Counted from the stretch's first letter, positions 32,505 through 45,850 are shown. The stretch: DNA of 64,000 bases from Pseudoalteromonas aurantia 208 (GCF_014858725.1 NZ_AQGV01000012.1:620001-684000), one strand, 5' to 3'. The notes: generated from the letters alone by a model not told the origin. Made by a program: numbers and translations.

Positions 32505-35135
32505 ATGAGTCAAGCTACAGCAGTATTTACTAACGTTGGTGAGCGTACAAATGTCACTGGTTCTGCGCGTTTTAAACGTCTTATATTAGAAGAAGATTAT
32601 GAAACCGCTTTGAGCGTTGCCCGTGAACAGGTTGAAAGTGGTGCCCAAGTCATTGATATTAACATGGACGAAGCCATGTTGGACTCAAAAGCGGCGATGG
32701 TGAAGTTTTTAAATTTAATTGCTTCTGAACCTGATATATCTCGAGTACCAATTATGGTTGATTCGTCAAAATGGGACGTAATCGAAGCAGGTTTAAAGTG
32801 TATTCAAGGTAAGGCTATTGTTAACTCGATCTCTTTGAAAGAAGGGGAAGCGCCATTTATTCGCCAAGCGAAGATCATTAAACGCTTTGGTGCTGCAACG
32901 GTGGTGATGGCGTTTGATGAAACAGGGCAAGCGGAAACACAAGAACGAAAGTTCGACATATGCAAGCGATCATACCGAATTTTAGTCGACCAATTAGGTT
33001 TTCCACCTGAAGACATTATTTTTGACCCGAATATTTTTGCTGTGGCAACCGGTATTGAAGAGCATGACAATTATGCGGTTGAATTTATAGAGGGCACACG
33101 TCGTATAAAACAAGGTTTACCGCATTGTAAAGTGTCAGGTGGGGTATCGAACGTCTCATTTTCGTTTCGTGGTAATAACCCCGTTCGTGAAGCAATTCAT
33201 TCGGTGTTTTTATACCATGCTATCAAAGCTGGTATGGATATGGGGATTGTAAATGCAGGGCAACTTGCTGTTTATGATGATATTCCACAAGAGCTCAGAA
33301 AAGCCGTTGAAGATGTGGTACTCAATACCGATCCAGGCGCTGGTGAGCGGCTGGTGGAGCTTGCGCCTAAATATTCAGGTATGGCACAAGCTGAAAAGGT
33401 GGAAGATCTAGAATGGCGTACTTGGCCAGTTGAAAAGCGTCTCGAACATGCTTTGGTAAAAGGTATTACTAACTACATTGATGAAGACACTGAGGAATGT
33501 CGTGCCAGTATGGATAAACCCATACAAGTTATTGAAGGGCCATTAATGGATGGCATGAATGTGGTGGGGGATTTATTCGGCGCAGGTAAAATGTTTTTAC
33601 CTCAAGTGGTTAAATCTGCACGGGTAATGAAACGTGCGGTAGCTTACCTAGACCCTTTCATTGATGCAGAAAAAGAAGAAGGCGCGACCAATGGTAAAAT
33701 TGTCATGGCGACCGTAAAAGGCGATGTACATGATATTGGTAAGAATATTGTGGGTGTTGTTCTACAGTGCAACAACTACGAAGTCGTCGATTTAGGTGTG
33801 ATGGTGCCAGCGGAAAAAATCTTGCAAACAGCCATTGATGAAAAGGCAGATGTGATTGGCCTCTCGGGATTGATCACGCCTTCGCTTGATGAAATGGTCC
33901 ATGTTGCCAAAGAAATGAAACGTCGTAATTTTGAGCTACCGTTATTGATAGGCGGTGCGACAACGTCCAAAGCACATACCGCGGTTAAGATTGAGCCACA
34001 ATATGACAAAGGAGTTGTGTATGTTAACAATGCCAGTCGTGCGGTGGGGGTGGTGTCAAGTCTATTGAGTAACACCCAAAAGAGCGAGTTTTTGGCTAAA
34101 ACATCCTCTGAGTACGTCAAAGTACGCGAACAGCAAGCGCGTAAAAAGCCGCGTTCTAAACCTGTTACATTGCAGCGGGCACGTGATAACGCGATTCAAA
34201 TTGACTGGAAAAACTATACGCCACCGGTACCGAAAAAGTTAGGTGTGACGGAGTTTCGTAACGTCAGTATCAAAACACTACGTAAGTATATCGACTGGAC
34301 ACCGTATTTCATGACTTGGTCATTAGCGGGCAAATACCCACGTATACTTGATGATGAAATTGTCGGGGAAGAGGCGAAGAGCTTGTTTAAAGATGCCAAT
34401 GCCATGCTCGATGAGTATGAGCAAAGTGGTGCGTTACACCCTTTGGGTGTCATTGGCTTATTTCCAGCAAATCGAGTGGGCGACGACATTGAAATTTATA
34501 CCGATGAAACGCGTTCTGAAGTACTTACTAAGTCGTGTCACTTGCGTCAGCAAACAGAAAAAACCGACTTTCCAAATTACTGCTTAGCTGATTATATAGC
34601 ACCTAAAGGTATTGCCGATTATTACGGTGGATTTGCGGTTACAGGTGGGCTTGAAGAAGATGATTTGGCAGATGCATTTGATGCCAAACAAGATGATTAC
34701 AATAAGATTATGGTAAAAGCGGTGGCTGATCGTTTGGCTGAAGCGTTTGCTGAGTATTTGCACGAGCAAGTGCGTAAAGAGTTCTGGGGATATGCACCTG
34801 ATGAGAATTTAACGAATGAGGAACTAATTCGTGAAAATTATCAAGGTATACGTCCAGCACCGGGCTATCCTGCGTGCCCTGAGCACACTGAGAAAAAGAA
34901 GATTTGGCAGTTGTTAGATACGGAGCAACGTATTGGTATGCAATTAACCAGCTCTTATGCAATGTGGCCAGGAGCAGCAGTATCCGGTTGGTATTTCGCT
35001 CATCCTGAATGTAAGTATTATGCTGTTGCCAGTATCCAAAAAGATCAGGTGGAAGACTATGCTCAGCGCACCAATATGTCGCTCACCGAAGCTGAACGTT
35101 GGTTATCGCCTAACTTGGGATACGAACCCGAATAA
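32505..35135 (+). CDS. metH: Methionine synthase, folate/cobalamin/activation subunit (MetH C-terminal modules)
   Basis: An 876-aa protein with ribosome site GGAAG upstream. Domain order: pterin-binding ([19 protein letters not shown], then [13 protein letters not shown]), cobalamin cap and binding with the DxHxxG site in [13 protein letters not shown] (near residue 410), and a C-terminal SAM-dependent reactivation domain ([12 protein letters not shown]). Together with the preceding gene it makes a full-length (~1230 aa) cobalamin-dependent synthase. Both halves look intact, so this is a two-gene enzyme rather than a pseudogene. Confidence 0.92.
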   Translation: MSQATAVFTNVGERTNVTGSARFKRLILEEDYETALSVAREQVESGAQVIDINMDEAMLDSKAAMVKFLNLIASEPDISRVPIMVDSSKWDVIEAGLKCIQGKAIVNSISLKEGEAPFIRQAKIIKRFGAATVVMAFDETGQAETQERKFDICKRSYRILVDQLGFPPEDIIFDPNIFAVATGIEEHDNYAVEFIEGTRRIKQGLPHCKVSGGVSNVSFSFRGNNPVREAIHSVFLYHAIKAGMDMGIVNAGQLAVYDDIPQELRKAVEDVVLNTDPGAGERLVELAPKYSGMAQAEKVEDLEWRTWPVEKRLEHALVKGITNYIDEDTEECRASMDKPIQVIEGPLMDGMNVVGDLFGAGKMFLPQVVKSARVMKRAVAYLDPFIDAEKEEGATNGKIVMATVKGDVHDIGKNIVGVVLQCNNYEVVDLGVMVPAEKILQTAIDEKADVIGLSGLITPSLDEMVHVAKEMKRRNFELPLLIGGATTSKAHTAVKIEPQYDKGVVYVNNASRAVGVVSSLLSNTQKSEFLAKTSSEYVKVREQQARKKPRSKPVTLQRARDNAIQIDWKNYTPPVPKKLGVTEFRNVSIKTLRKYIDWTPYFMTWSLAGKYPRILDDEIVGEEAKSLFKDANAMLDEYEQSGALHPLGVIGLFPANRVGDDIEIYTDETRSEVLTKSCHLRQQTEKTDFPNYCLADYIAPKGIADYYGGFAVTGGLEEDDLADAFDAKQDDYNKIMVKAVADRLAEAFAEYLHEQVRKEFWGYAPDENLTNEELIRENYQGIRPAPGYPACPEHTEKKKIWQLLDTEQRIGMQLTSSYAMWPGAAVSGWYFAHPECKYYAVASIQKDQVEDYAQRTNMSLTEAERWLSPNLGYEPE

Positions 35136-35278
35136 AGTTTTTTGACTGCGCATGACAATGCGTGATGTGCAGTCTGTATTCTATCTGTTTTTAGTTTGAT
35201 ATTTTTCCTCCTACCCAGCTGATATTCAATAATAAATTATATCCATTACCCCCCTTTTTAAATAATGTTTCTATTAGG

Positions 35279-35308
35279 TTAACCAAAAAAGATTTATTCT
35301 TGTATAAT
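35279..35308 (+). promoter_or_regulatory. Candidate promoter of binding-protein/diguanylate cyclase operon
   Basis: TATAAT at 35303-35308 is a perfect -10. TTAACC (4 of 6) lies 18 bp upstream. It is 48 bp before the ATG at 35356. Confidence 0.5.
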
Positions 35309-35355
35309 TAAGTGTCTAGAATATTTTTTCTTGTTTTTGTTTATTGGAAGTGTAA

Positions 35356-36237
35356 ATGAAGTGGTGCCTATTTTTCCTATTCTCGTCTTTTTATGTTCAG
35401 GCCCAAGCACCTTTGGTGGTTGATATTATTAGTAGTGAAAACTTTAGTTTACGATATGAAGAGTTTTTAGACGGTCGTTCTGTATTAGACGTTGAAGACT
35501 TTCATCCATCAACAAAAGGGTCTCATATTGAGATCATTGAAATGGTTCTGTTGCAGCAAGCGCTTCACCTTGGAGGTGAACAACGAAAGGTGATCTTTAA
35601 CCCAAAACCGTCAGTTAATATCATAGAGTTTTCGGACCTTATCGCCGGTGAGAGCTTAGTACTTGCACGCTCGACGTGGCATGAAGATCTACTCGATTAC
35701 AAAGGTTCCTTGTTTGTGAGTGAACCTCTAGTTGAGTATGGCGAGTACGAAGCGGGTTTTTATGTTGCAAAGCGCAATATTGCATTGCATAACATGCCAG
35801 CAGAACGATTAAATCAGTTAACAGTGGTGGCCAATCCTCGGTGGAAAGTTGACTGGCGCGCGTTAAATAATACAGACGTTAATATTGTTAGCTTTATAGG
35901 CCCTTGGGAGACCATGCTGGAAATGGTAGAAACAGAAATTGTTGATGCTATGCTGGTTAATTTCAGTGTCAGTCAGTCATTGGTGTTAAATTTTGAAGGG
36001 CGGGAATATGTGCCAATTAATGAATTGAAACTATTTCTTCCAGATTCACGCCATTTTGTTGTCAGTAAACGCCACCCAGATGGGAAACGAGTATTTGCAG
36101 CCTTGAATAAAGGGTTGGCAATTTTAAAAGAGCGCGGTATTTTAAGGAAAGCACTGACTGAGTCAGGCTTTATTAATGAAAAAGTAGCGCCTTGGCATAT
36201 GGTAAATGAAGCGATGTTAATGCGAGGCATACAATGA
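35356..36237 (+). CDS. Periplasmic substrate-binding-like protein (SBP_bac_3 type)
   Basis: A 293-aa protein with an N-terminal signal peptide (MKWCLFFLFSSFYVQAQA, cleavage probably after AQA). The body resembles transporter-type solute-binding domains found as orphan periplasmic sensors (ERLNQLTVVANPRWKVDW, HFVVSKRHPDGKRVF and a C-terminal ALNKGLAILKERG). No transporter genes are nearby. It overlaps the diguanylate cyclase gene by ATGA, so it probably feeds a signal to that membrane protein. The ligand is unknown. Confidence 0.65.
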   Translation: MKWCLFFLFSSFYVQAQAPLVVDIISSENFSLRYEEFLDGRSVLDVEDFHPSTKGSHIEIIEMVLLQQALHLGGEQRKVIFNPKPSVNIIEFSDLIAGESLVLARSTWHEDLLDYKGSLFVSEPLVEYGEYEAGFYVAKRNIALHNMPAERLNQLTVVANPRWKVDWRALNNTDVNIVSFIGPWETMLEMVETEIVDAMLVNFSVSQSLVLNFEGREYVPINELKLFLPDSRHFVVSKRHPDGKRVFAALNKGLAILKERGILRKALTESGFINEKVAPWHMVNEAMLMRGIQ

Positions 36238-38078
36238 GCTGGCTTAAAGGCTGTTGGTGCTATTGTATGTTGCTCATTGCTTATGAAGCACATAGTGCAG
36301 ATACGGTTACCCAACAAAAACAAACAATCAGTGCGGCTTTTGAGCAACTAAAATTTCAGATGAAAAGTGGTTATGAGTTAAGCTCCTTACCGCAATTAAG
36401 GGTGATCAGAAGTCAAGCAGCGCATTACGCTCAGCGTGAAATAGTTATTCATACGATATTGATTGAAGCCAGTATTCGTCAGCACTTTGGTGATTATAAA
36501 CATAGTTTATCAATGCATTACGAAGCACTGGATATGGCTGAGCAATTAAATAACCCTCGTATTATGGTCAAAACACTGCTTGCGGTTATCGACTTAGAGT
36601 TAGACTTAGAACGATTTGACCATGCAGCACGGTATATTAACCGAGTGGTACAAATTGGGAACAGTTTACAATCTGGGGATGAGTTGTTGGTGCACATTAA
36701 ATTGTGGCAAGCAAGAACGCATCTTGAGCGTGGAAGTTTTCGTCAAGCACAACACGAATTAGATTTAGGACGAAAACTTCCTCTAGAAGATAAGCGTTTA
36801 TCAGCAGAGTTATTATTGACCGAAGCGCAAGTGGCGTTAAAACTTGGTGATTATTTATTGAGTCAAACGCTACTGAGTGAATTTTCTGCCAAATATATGC
36901 TGGTGGCAGATACAAAAGCAAAGCTGAATTACCAACTTGCTTTGGCAGCAAGTACCTTACAGGCAGGTATGTTTACAGAAGCTATCACACTGGCTATGAC
37001 TGGGCTTGATCAAACGTTTCATACACGATACTTAGAAGAACAGTCAAGTTTGCAGCGGCTATTGGCCAGTGCTTTTGCGCAAGTGGGAAATTATCAACAA
37101 GCTCACCTATATTTAAAACGTTATTCACTGACCGAACGTGCACTTGACCAACAAAAACGGAACAACAAAGTACTTCAGCTTGAAGCACAATATGCGTTGG
37201 CACATCAACAACAGCAAGTGAGCCTACTGGAAAAAGATAACACATTAAAAGCGCAACAAATTGTTCAGCACAGACAGGTATTAGAAAACTCTAAGTTGAC
37301 TCAGCAGCGTTGGTTATTGATTGGGGTGTTGTGTGCTGCTGCCATCGTGTTTGTTTATTGGCGCTGGCAAAATATTCGTTATACAACTCGTTTAGAAACG
37401 CAAGTAGCACAACGCACAGCAGAATTGAAAGAGCGTAATGAACGTCTGCAAGCATTGAGCTTTACCGATAGTTTAACGGGACTAAATAATAGACATTATT
37501 TTTTCAGCACCATTGATAGTCAGATAAATGCACTAAAGCCTAAGCATGACATTATATTTTGTATGATAGACATAGATCATTTCAAAAGGATTAATGACAC
37601 TTATGGTCATGCAGCGGGTGATTTAGTGCTGCAAAGCTTTGCTGATATATTGAAACAATGCACCCGAAGTAGTGACTTATTAGTAAGGTGGGGCGGAGAG
37701 GAGTTTTTACTGGTTATGCCGGATATGTCGACCCGCGATGCACAAGAGGTGGTTGAGCGAATACGACAACAGGTCGAGCGCTTTCCGTTTATTGTTAATG
37801 GTGAAACTGTACAATGTACTTGTTCAATTGGATTTGCACCTTACCCGTTAATGACAGGTGAATTTAAGCAAGCATCATGGGAGCAGGTATTAGAGTTGGC
37901 CGACAGTGGCTTATACTTGGCCAAAGAAGTAAATAGAAACACATGGATAGGGCTAGACTCTGTCTCCGCCTCAGAGCCGATTGATTTTGACTATTTATTG
38001 AAAAACTACAAAGAACAAGTCAGGCTGGGGAGTATTGTTATATCAAGTAGTTATGAAGGGTTGCAAGTGCCTGTTTGA
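36234..38078 (+). CDS. Membrane diguanylate cyclase with periplasmic TPR region
   Basis: A 614-aa protein. Residues 1-22 form a signal peptide or N-terminal anchor. Residues ~25-335 are helical TPR-like repeats, probably periplasmic. A transmembrane helix lies near residue 360 (WLLIGVLCAAAIVFVYW), followed by a short coiled coil. The GGDEF domain (residues ~405-565) has FTDSLTGLNNRHYF and the active site RWGGEEF. The RxxD inhibitory site (RSSD) lies five residues before GGEEF, so product feedback is likely. It makes c-di-GMP. Confidence 0.88.
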   Translation: MSWLKGCWCYCMLLIAYEAHSADTVTQQKQTISAAFEQLKFQMKSGYELSSLPQLRVIRSQAAHYAQREIVIHTILIEASIRQHFGDYKHSLSMHYEALDMAEQLNNPRIMVKTLLAVIDLELDLERFDHAARYINRVVQIGNSLQSGDELLVHIKLWQARTHLERGSFRQAQHELDLGRKLPLEDKRLSAELLLTEAQVALKLGDYLLSQTLLSEFSAKYMLVADTKAKLNYQLALAASTLQAGMFTEAITLAMTGLDQTFHTRYLEEQSSLQRLLASAFAQVGNYQQAHLYLKRYSLTERALDQQKRNNKVLQLEAQYALAHQQQQVSLLEKDNTLKAQQIVQHRQVLENSKLTQQRWLLIGVLCAAAIVFVYWRWQNIRYTTRLETQVAQRTAELKERNERLQALSFTDSLTGLNNRHYFFSTIDSQINALKPKHDIIFCMIDIDHFKRINDTYGHAAGDLVLQSFADILKQCTRSSDLLVRWGGEEFLLVMPDMSTRDAQEVVERIRQQVERFPFIVNGETVQCTCSIGFAPYPLMTGEFKQASWEQVLELADSGLYLAKEVNRNTWIGLDSVSASEPIDFDYLLKNYKEQVRLGSIVISSSYEGLQVPV

Positions 38079-38186
38079 TTTCTACCTAAGGTGATAACGA
38101 GGCCATTCAATTGGGCCTTCTAAAGAGTGCTAATTACTTATCTTAACGTGTTAATATAGCGCTAAAATGTTTTTTCAGAGTATGTT

Positions 38187-40613
38187 GTGTTACCCATCGA
38201 ATCGGTTTATAACTCCCTTATTGATACATTAAAATTACATAGCTGTGTGCTGCTACAAGCGCCACCAGGGGCTGGTAAGTCAACTTGGCTGCCATTAAAA
38301 ATGGTCAGAGATGGGCACTTCAAACATATTATTATGCTGGAACCAAGAAGGCTAGCAGCGAGAAATATCGCTAGTTTTTTAGCCAGTCAACAGCAAGAAT
38401 CAATTGGGGCCAGTATAGGTTTACGAATCAGAAATGAAGTGAAGGTTTCTGCTGAGACGAGATTAGAAATAGTCACTGAGGGTGTACTGACAAGACGGCT
38501 GCAAAACGACCCGGAATTGACAGGGGTTGACCTTGTCATTTTTGACGAGTTTCATGAGCGTTCAATGGCGGCAGATACTGCACTGGCCTTAGCTTTGGAA
38601 ACGCAAGCCGCATTTCGTGAGGATTTAAAACTATTGGTAATGTCAGCGACGCTAGACACACACAGGTATCAAGCATTTTTAGAATGTCCTCTTGTTGTGT
38701 GCGAAGGTCGCAGTTTTCCTGTTGATACGATTTATACCTCGCTGGCAAATGAGACGCGATGGTTAGATGCGATTGCCCCCCTTATTCGTCAAGCGTTGCA
38801 TGAGCAAGACGGGAGTGTGTTGGTTTTTTTACCGGGGCAAAAAGAAATTACGCACGTGGCTCAATCTTTAGCAGGTTACGAATTGTCCGATACTGAGGTG
38901 GCTCCGTTATATGGTAATCAAGATAAACGCCTTCAGCAGGCTGCGATCGCCCCAGCCAAAACGGGTTATCGAAAAGTGGTTTTAACAACGAATGTGGCGG
39001 AAACATCTTTAACCATTGAAGGTATCAGAGTTGTTATTGACAGTGGAAAGCGTAAAGTTGCACAGTTTAATTTAAAAAGCGGTGTGACAGAACTGGTAAC
39101 GGCCTCCATATCAAGATCATCTGCGGTGCAACGAGCTGGACGGGCAGGGCGAATAGAAGCTGGGGTTGTGTATCGTTTGGGAAGCCGTGACCAATTTGAA
39201 CGTAGAGAGGGACACGACACGCCCGAAATTTTAAGCTCAGACATAAGTAGTTTACTATTAGAGGCTAAAGTCTGGGGCAGTGACATTCGTGCTTTACCAC
39301 TACTTGACCATCCTAGTGAGATACAAATTCAGCAGGCTACTCAGTTATTAAAAATGCTGGAAATTCTCGACAACAATGAGAAACTCACCACGCTAGGCCA
39401 CAAAGTTTATCAATTTGGTACAGAGCCGCGGTTAGCCCATATGCTAGTAAAAGCACAGCAATTAGAAACTGAATATTCGGGAATTAGTACGTTAGCATGC
39501 TACCTTGTGGCCTTGATAGAAAGCCGAATAACGAGTAGCCCTGAACTTAGGGTTGCCTTACAAGCACAGTTTGAAAGGCCGACTAAGCTTTTTAGTCAGC
39601 AGTTGATGCCGTGGTTAAAACGATTGAGATTAACTAAACCGCACGTGTTGGCGACTGAGCACTTGGATATTACCATTGCATTAGCATTCCCTGATAGGTT
39701 AGCAAAAAGGCGAGGACAAGGTTTTGTATTGGCTAATGGCGCTGGCGTTAATAGCCATGAAAGTCATTGGTTAGGCAGTGATTATATTGCTATTGCATCG
39801 TTAGGCGGTCATAAAGGGCAAAGAATATTTAATGCCACAGATGTATCTATTGAACAACTCTTACAGGCATTACCATATTTATTCACAAAACAGAGCGTGT
39901 GTGAGTTTGATGAAAAGAAAGAACGGTTTTTACATGAAGACCGTACGCTCATTGGCAACTTGGTTATTGAAGCAACCCCAAGTAGTCAAAAAATTGATGT
40001 GGCTGCGCGTACTCAAGCTTGGCTCATGCTTATCGAAAAGTATGGATTAAAGTTATTTAAAGATTATGACACAGTGTTACCGCTATTAACCCGTATGACA
40101 TTAGCGCAACGATATAGTCCATTGGAATTCGTAGAGCTTGATGAACAGAGTTTGCTTAATAATATTGCTACGTGGCTTGCACCCTATTTGAGTGATATTA
40201 AGCAATTACCACAGCTGAAAAAACTTGCCCTAAAAGAAGCGGTTTTGAGTCAGTTAGATTGGCAACAACAGCAACGGCTAGATGCGCTACTGCCAAAAAA
40301 AATCACTGTACCAAGTGGCTCCAATATTACCATTGATTATCAAATTGACGGGCCGGCAAAGTTATCTGTGCGTATGCAGGAAGTATATGGTTTAGTTGAG
40401 ACGCCAAAGTTGTGTAATGGCCAATTACCTTTGCTGATGGAGTTATTGTCACCAGCACGCAGGCCTCTGCAGTTAACCCAAGATTTAAGACACTTTTGGC
40501 AATCGAGTTATAAAGACGTACAAAAAGAGATGAAGGGCAGATACCCTAAGCATTTTTGGCCGGATGATCCTGCAAACGCTCAGGCAACCAATAGAGTAAA
40601 GAGTCGGATGTAA
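38187..40613 (+). CDS. hrpB: ATP-dependent helicase HrpB (DEAH family)
   Basis: An 808-aa protein, usual length for HrpB, with a GTG start. Motifs in order: Walker A PPGAGKST (residues ~25-32), the DEAH-box variant DEFHERS near residue 120, SAT (VMSATLD), and motif VI QRAGRAGR near residue 310. The C-terminal HrpB-specific region follows (YPKHFWPDDPANA at the end). It is a DExH-type RNA helicase of uncertain physiological role. It converges with ygjK; an 18-bp perfect inverted repeat lies between them. Confidence 0.92.
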   Translation: MLPIESVYNSLIDTLKLHSCVLLQAPPGAGKSTWLPLKMVRDGHFKHIIMLEPRRLAARNIASFLASQQQESIGASIGLRIRNEVKVSAETRLEIVTEGVLTRRLQNDPELTGVDLVIFDEFHERSMAADTALALALETQAAFREDLKLLVMSATLDTHRYQAFLECPLVVCEGRSFPVDTIYTSLANETRWLDAIAPLIRQALHEQDGSVLVFLPGQKEITHVAQSLAGYELSDTEVAPLYGNQDKRLQQAAIAPAKTGYRKVVLTTNVAETSLTIEGIRVVIDSGKRKVAQFNLKSGVTELVTASISRSSAVQRAGRAGRIEAGVVYRLGSRDQFERREGHDTPEILSSDISSLLLEAKVWGSDIRALPLLDHPSEIQIQQATQLLKMLEILDNNEKLTTLGHKVYQFGTEPRLAHMLVKAQQLETEYSGISTLACYLVALIESRITSSPELRVALQAQFERPTKLFSQQLMPWLKRLRLTKPHVLATEHLDITIALAFPDRLAKRRGQGFVLANGAGVNSHESHWLGSDYIAIASLGGHKGQRIFNATDVSIEQLLQALPYLFTKQSVCEFDEKKERFLHEDRTLIGNLVIEATPSSQKIDVAARTQAWLMLIEKYGLKLFKDYDTVLPLLTRMTLAQRYSPLEFVELDEQSLLNNIATWLAPYLSDIKQLPQLKKLALKEAVLSQLDWQQQQRLDALLPKKITVPSGSNITIDYQIDGPAKLSVRMQEVYGLVETPKLCNGQLPLLMELLSPARRPLQLTQDLRHFWQSSYKDVQKEMKGRYPKHFWPDDPANAQATNRVKSRM

Positions 40614-40730
40614 TATCCCCTTCGACTCTTTTTAACATGGATCATTGAGCTTGAAATTTAAGGCGCGTGATTATGGAGTAAATTAAATTTGAATAGGTTC
40701 TGTTAGCTCTTTGGTTTTATGCCAATATAA

Positions 40731-40773
40731 ACACGAGCATAGTATCTAAATATTCATAGATACTATGCTCGTG

Positions 40774-40774
<1 letters not shown>
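40731..40774. terminator. Perfect 18-bp inverted repeat between hrpB and ygjK
   Basis: ACACGAGCATAGTATCTA and its complement are separated by an 8-nt loop; the right arm reaches the ygjK stop codon. On the minus strand it is followed by TTTATA. It is likely a shared 3' end for the convergent genes. Confidence 0.6.
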
Positions 40775-43095
<2,321 letters not shown>

Positions 43096-43167
43096 TTATA
43101 GTCAATTTTTAATTTAGGAGCAGGGCTCATATGCGCAAAGTATGAGCAATTTACAAGAGGCGATAGA

Positions 43168-44106
43168 TTATTTAAGCGCGTTAGCCACTTCGGCAATTTT
43201 TTGCCTTAACCATACATGACTGGCATCTCGGTGCAGTAACGGGCTCCAGATCATATCTAGTTCAAATGGTGGAATTGGAAAGGGCGCTTCTAATATGGCT
43301 AACCCAGGATCATCTCTATAAATATTGGCTGCTTTAGATGGCAAAGTTGCTACTAGGTTTTGCTCTTTAGCCAAATGAATCGCGACATGGTAATTTCGTG
43401 TGAACGTAGCAATATTTCGATGCTTACCAAAATGGGCAAGGGCTTCATCTACCCAGCCAAGCTTTTGAACATCCTCTGGGTCCATCCCTACACCAACCCC
43501 AAATCCCGTTTTACTCACCCATATATGGCGTGCTTTTAAATAAGCGTCGAGACTAAACTGTTCGATGATCGGGTTATCTGATTTAACTAAACAACAAAAA
43601 CTATCCTTCCAGATCCGTTTATGATGGAATGATTGAGGTAAGTTTTCAAAGCGATTGATTGCCATATCGACTTTACCGTTTTCAACATCGTGAAAAGTGA
43701 CATCGCTAGGCGTTAAAATATCTAAAGTGGTTTCTGGGGCTTCTTCATGGAGCTTATTCAGTAATTTTGGTGCCAAAGTACTTGCCGCATAATCACTGGC
43801 CATGATGCGAAAAACGCGTTTGCTTTGCCCAGCTTCAAATTCTCGGTTTGGCGCGAGTGTTTCTTCTAAAGTCATCAGGATTCCGCGTACCACGGGTTGT
43901 AACTCTAATGCTCTTTCAGTTGGCACCATACCTTCACTAGTACGAACTAAAATAGGGTCGTTAAACAATGTTCGAAGGCGCTTTAGCCCATTACTCATTG
44001 CAGGTTGCGTAATGCTGAGTTGGTTGGCAGCCCGTGTAACATTACACTCTCGTAGTAACGTGTCTAAATATACTAGTAAGTTAAGATCTATTTTACTTAT
44101 GTTCAC
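43168..44106 (-). CDS. LysR-family transcriptional regulator
   Basis: A 312-aa protein with an N-terminal winged helix-turn-helix (LLRECNVTRAANQLSITQPA continuing MSNGLKRLR) and a C-terminal substrate-binding domain with RIMASDYAASTLAPKLL. Its start overlaps the aceK 3' end by 14 bases on the same strand, so it may be co-transcribed with aceK. It could instead control ygjK downstream. The ligand is unknown. Confidence 0.88.
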   Translation of the reverse strand: MNISKIDLNLLVYLDTLLRECNVTRAANQLSITQPAMSNGLKRLRTLFNDPILVRTSEGMVPTERALELQPVVRGILMTLEETLAPNREFEAGQSKRVFRIMASDYAASTLAPKLLNKLHEEAPETTLDILTPSDVTFHDVENGKVDMAINRFENLPQSFHHKRIWKDSFCCLVKSDNPIIEQFSLDAYLKARHIWVSKTGFGVGVGMDPEDVQKLGWVDEALAHFGKHRNIATFTRNYHVAIHLAKEQNLVATLPSKAANIYRDDPGLAILEAPFPIPPFELDMIWSPLLHRDASHVWLRQKIAEVANALK

Positions 44107-45850
44107 GACGTTCCTTTATTTTTGTTTGTTCTAAATGAGCGAATCGTTGTTGTTGAGGATATGGGTAGATTTGTTTATTTACTTTATTAATGACATCTCG
44201 CTGTGCTTGTAACCAGTAGGAAACGGTTAATAACTCTGGATGAGCATCTTTAAAGATAGCTTTGAGTTTAGGGTTTGTTAGCACAAATGTATATAGTTGT
44301 TCTGGGAATACGTCTTGAGGGGCGATAGATTGCTCATCCATACCCGAATATAAATCATCTAGTGAAGTTTTTGGCATAGCTCGAAAATTCATGTCGGTTA
44401 AATACTGAACCTCATCATAATCATAAAAAACAATTCGCATGTGTTTTGTTACCCCGAAATTTTTCAATAACATATCTCCAGGGAAAATGTTTGCGTGGAG
44501 CATTTCTTTAAGGGCTTGTCCATAATCAATCATTGCGTGATGAACTTGTTGCTCACTGGCGTTATTGAGGTACAAATTAAGAGGCGTCATACGTCGTTCA
44601 ATATATAAGTGTTTTATCACGACATAGTCGTCTTCGACTTGCATACTGGTTGAGATGGTTGCCATAAGTTGCGTTAAAAGTGTTGCTGAAATGCGTTCCT
44701 TAGGGATCACCACATTGGAGTATTCATGGGTATCGGCCATACGGCCAACACGGTCGTGATTTTTAACTAATTGATAGCGCTTGAGTACGGTATCTCTGCC
44801 AAAAGGCTTACTCTCTGAGAAGGTATCTTTTATGACTTTAAATACATACGGGAAGTTCGGGAGCGTAAACACCATCATTACCATGCCCAAAGTACCGGGG
44901 GCGATGACGAACTTATCTTCACTTTGTGCTAAATAATGTAAAAATTCTCGGTAAAACTCCGTTTTTCCTTGCTTATGAAAGCCGATGGCATTGTACAGTT
45001 CGGCGGGGGTTTTGCTTGGCATGAGCTGATTTAGAAATCGCATTAGCGCTGATGGAGCATGTGTTTCAACGAGGAAATAAGCGCGAGCAAAGCCAAAAAT
45101 AACGCGCATTTGTGATGAGCTGGTCAGTAGTGCGTCAATATATAAACCACCTTGGCTATGATGTAATACAGCGATTATAAAAGGTTGCACACCACTGGTG
45201 GACACAACACGGCCTACGATATAGGCTGCTTTGTTACGGTAAAATGGCTTTGAAAGCATATCAAAACGCATCATGTGACCCTGATGGTGTGTGTCAGGTG
45301 CTTGTTTAATAAATGCTTTCATTAAGTTGCGAATATCTAGGTCTAAATCTCTGAAGCTACACTGAAAATCTATGTGATCGATGATACTTTTTATTGTGGG
45401 TCGTAATCCATCAACTACTGGAAAGTAACTTCGATATTCAGCCTCGATAGGAAGCGCAGGGGCATGCTGTAGCGTGGTTTCAACGAAAATAAATGTGTTA
45501 TTAAAATAACGACGATGAAACAGCCGACAAAAAACAGAGTTGTAAAAGGTTTCTGCTAATTCTGCTTGTGGGTGAAACGTTAGCAAGCTTAGATATTGCT
45601 GTTTTATGTCATACCATAATGCTTCGTATAAATTAGCACAGGGTAGAGCATTTTTTAGGTGCTGTATTGTTTCGTCTACACGCTCATCATAATGACTGAT
45701 CCGAGTGGTGCTTATTGATTGTATTTTATCCCAGTCTTGGCTTGCAAAAGCACTCGGGGCGTCAGAAGTGATTGACTGAAATAGCCGGTAGTGCTTTGTA
45801 AAGCCGGCTAATATCATCTGCGCTATTAAAAAGGGTTTCATACAGCTCAT
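44093..45850 (-). CDS. aceK: Isocitrate dehydrogenase kinase/phosphatase AceK
   Basis: A 585-aa protein, normal AceK length. The nucleotide-binding stretch APGTLGMVMMVFTLPNFPYV is followed by FKVIKDTF with the conserved Lys. VGRMADTHEYSNVVIP and YDYDEVQYL hold the conserved acidic residues of the shared kinase/phosphatase site. It reversibly phosphorylates isocitrate dehydrogenase and controls flux into the glyoxylate shunt. aceA and aceB are not adjacent here. Confidence 0.95.
   Translation of the reverse strand: MSCMKPFLIAQMILAGFTKHYRLFQSITSDAPSAFASQDWDKIQSISTTRISHYDERVDETIQHLKNALPCANLYEALWYDIKQQYLSLLTFHPQAELAETFYNSVFCRLFHRRYFNNTFIFVETTLQHAPALPIEAEYRSYFPVVDGLRPTIKSIIDHIDFQCSFRDLDLDIRNLMKAFIKQAPDTHHQGHMMRFDMLSKPFYRNKAAYIVGRVVSTSGVQPFIIAVLHHSQGGLYIDALLTSSSQMRVIFGFARAYFLVETHAPSALMRFLNQLMPSKTPAELYNAIGFHKQGKTEFYREFLHYLAQSEDKFVIAPGTLGMVMMVFTLPNFPYVFKVIKDTFSESKPFGRDTVLKRYQLVKNHDRVGRMADTHEYSNVVIPKERISATLLTQLMATISTSMQVEDDYVVIKHLYIERRMTPLNLYLNNASEQQVHHAMIDYGQALKEMLHANIFPGDMLLKNFGVTKHMRIVFYDYDEVQYLTDMNFRAMPKTSLDDLYSGMDEQSIAPQDVFPEQLYTFVLTNPKLKAIFKDAHPELLTVSYWLQAQRDVINKVNKQIYPYPQQQRFAHLEQTKIKERREHK

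Noticed and set aside
32480..32520. Frameshift or sequencing error splitting metH
   Set aside because: The second gene has its own ATG and ribosome site, and the break lies exactly between domains with no missing motif.
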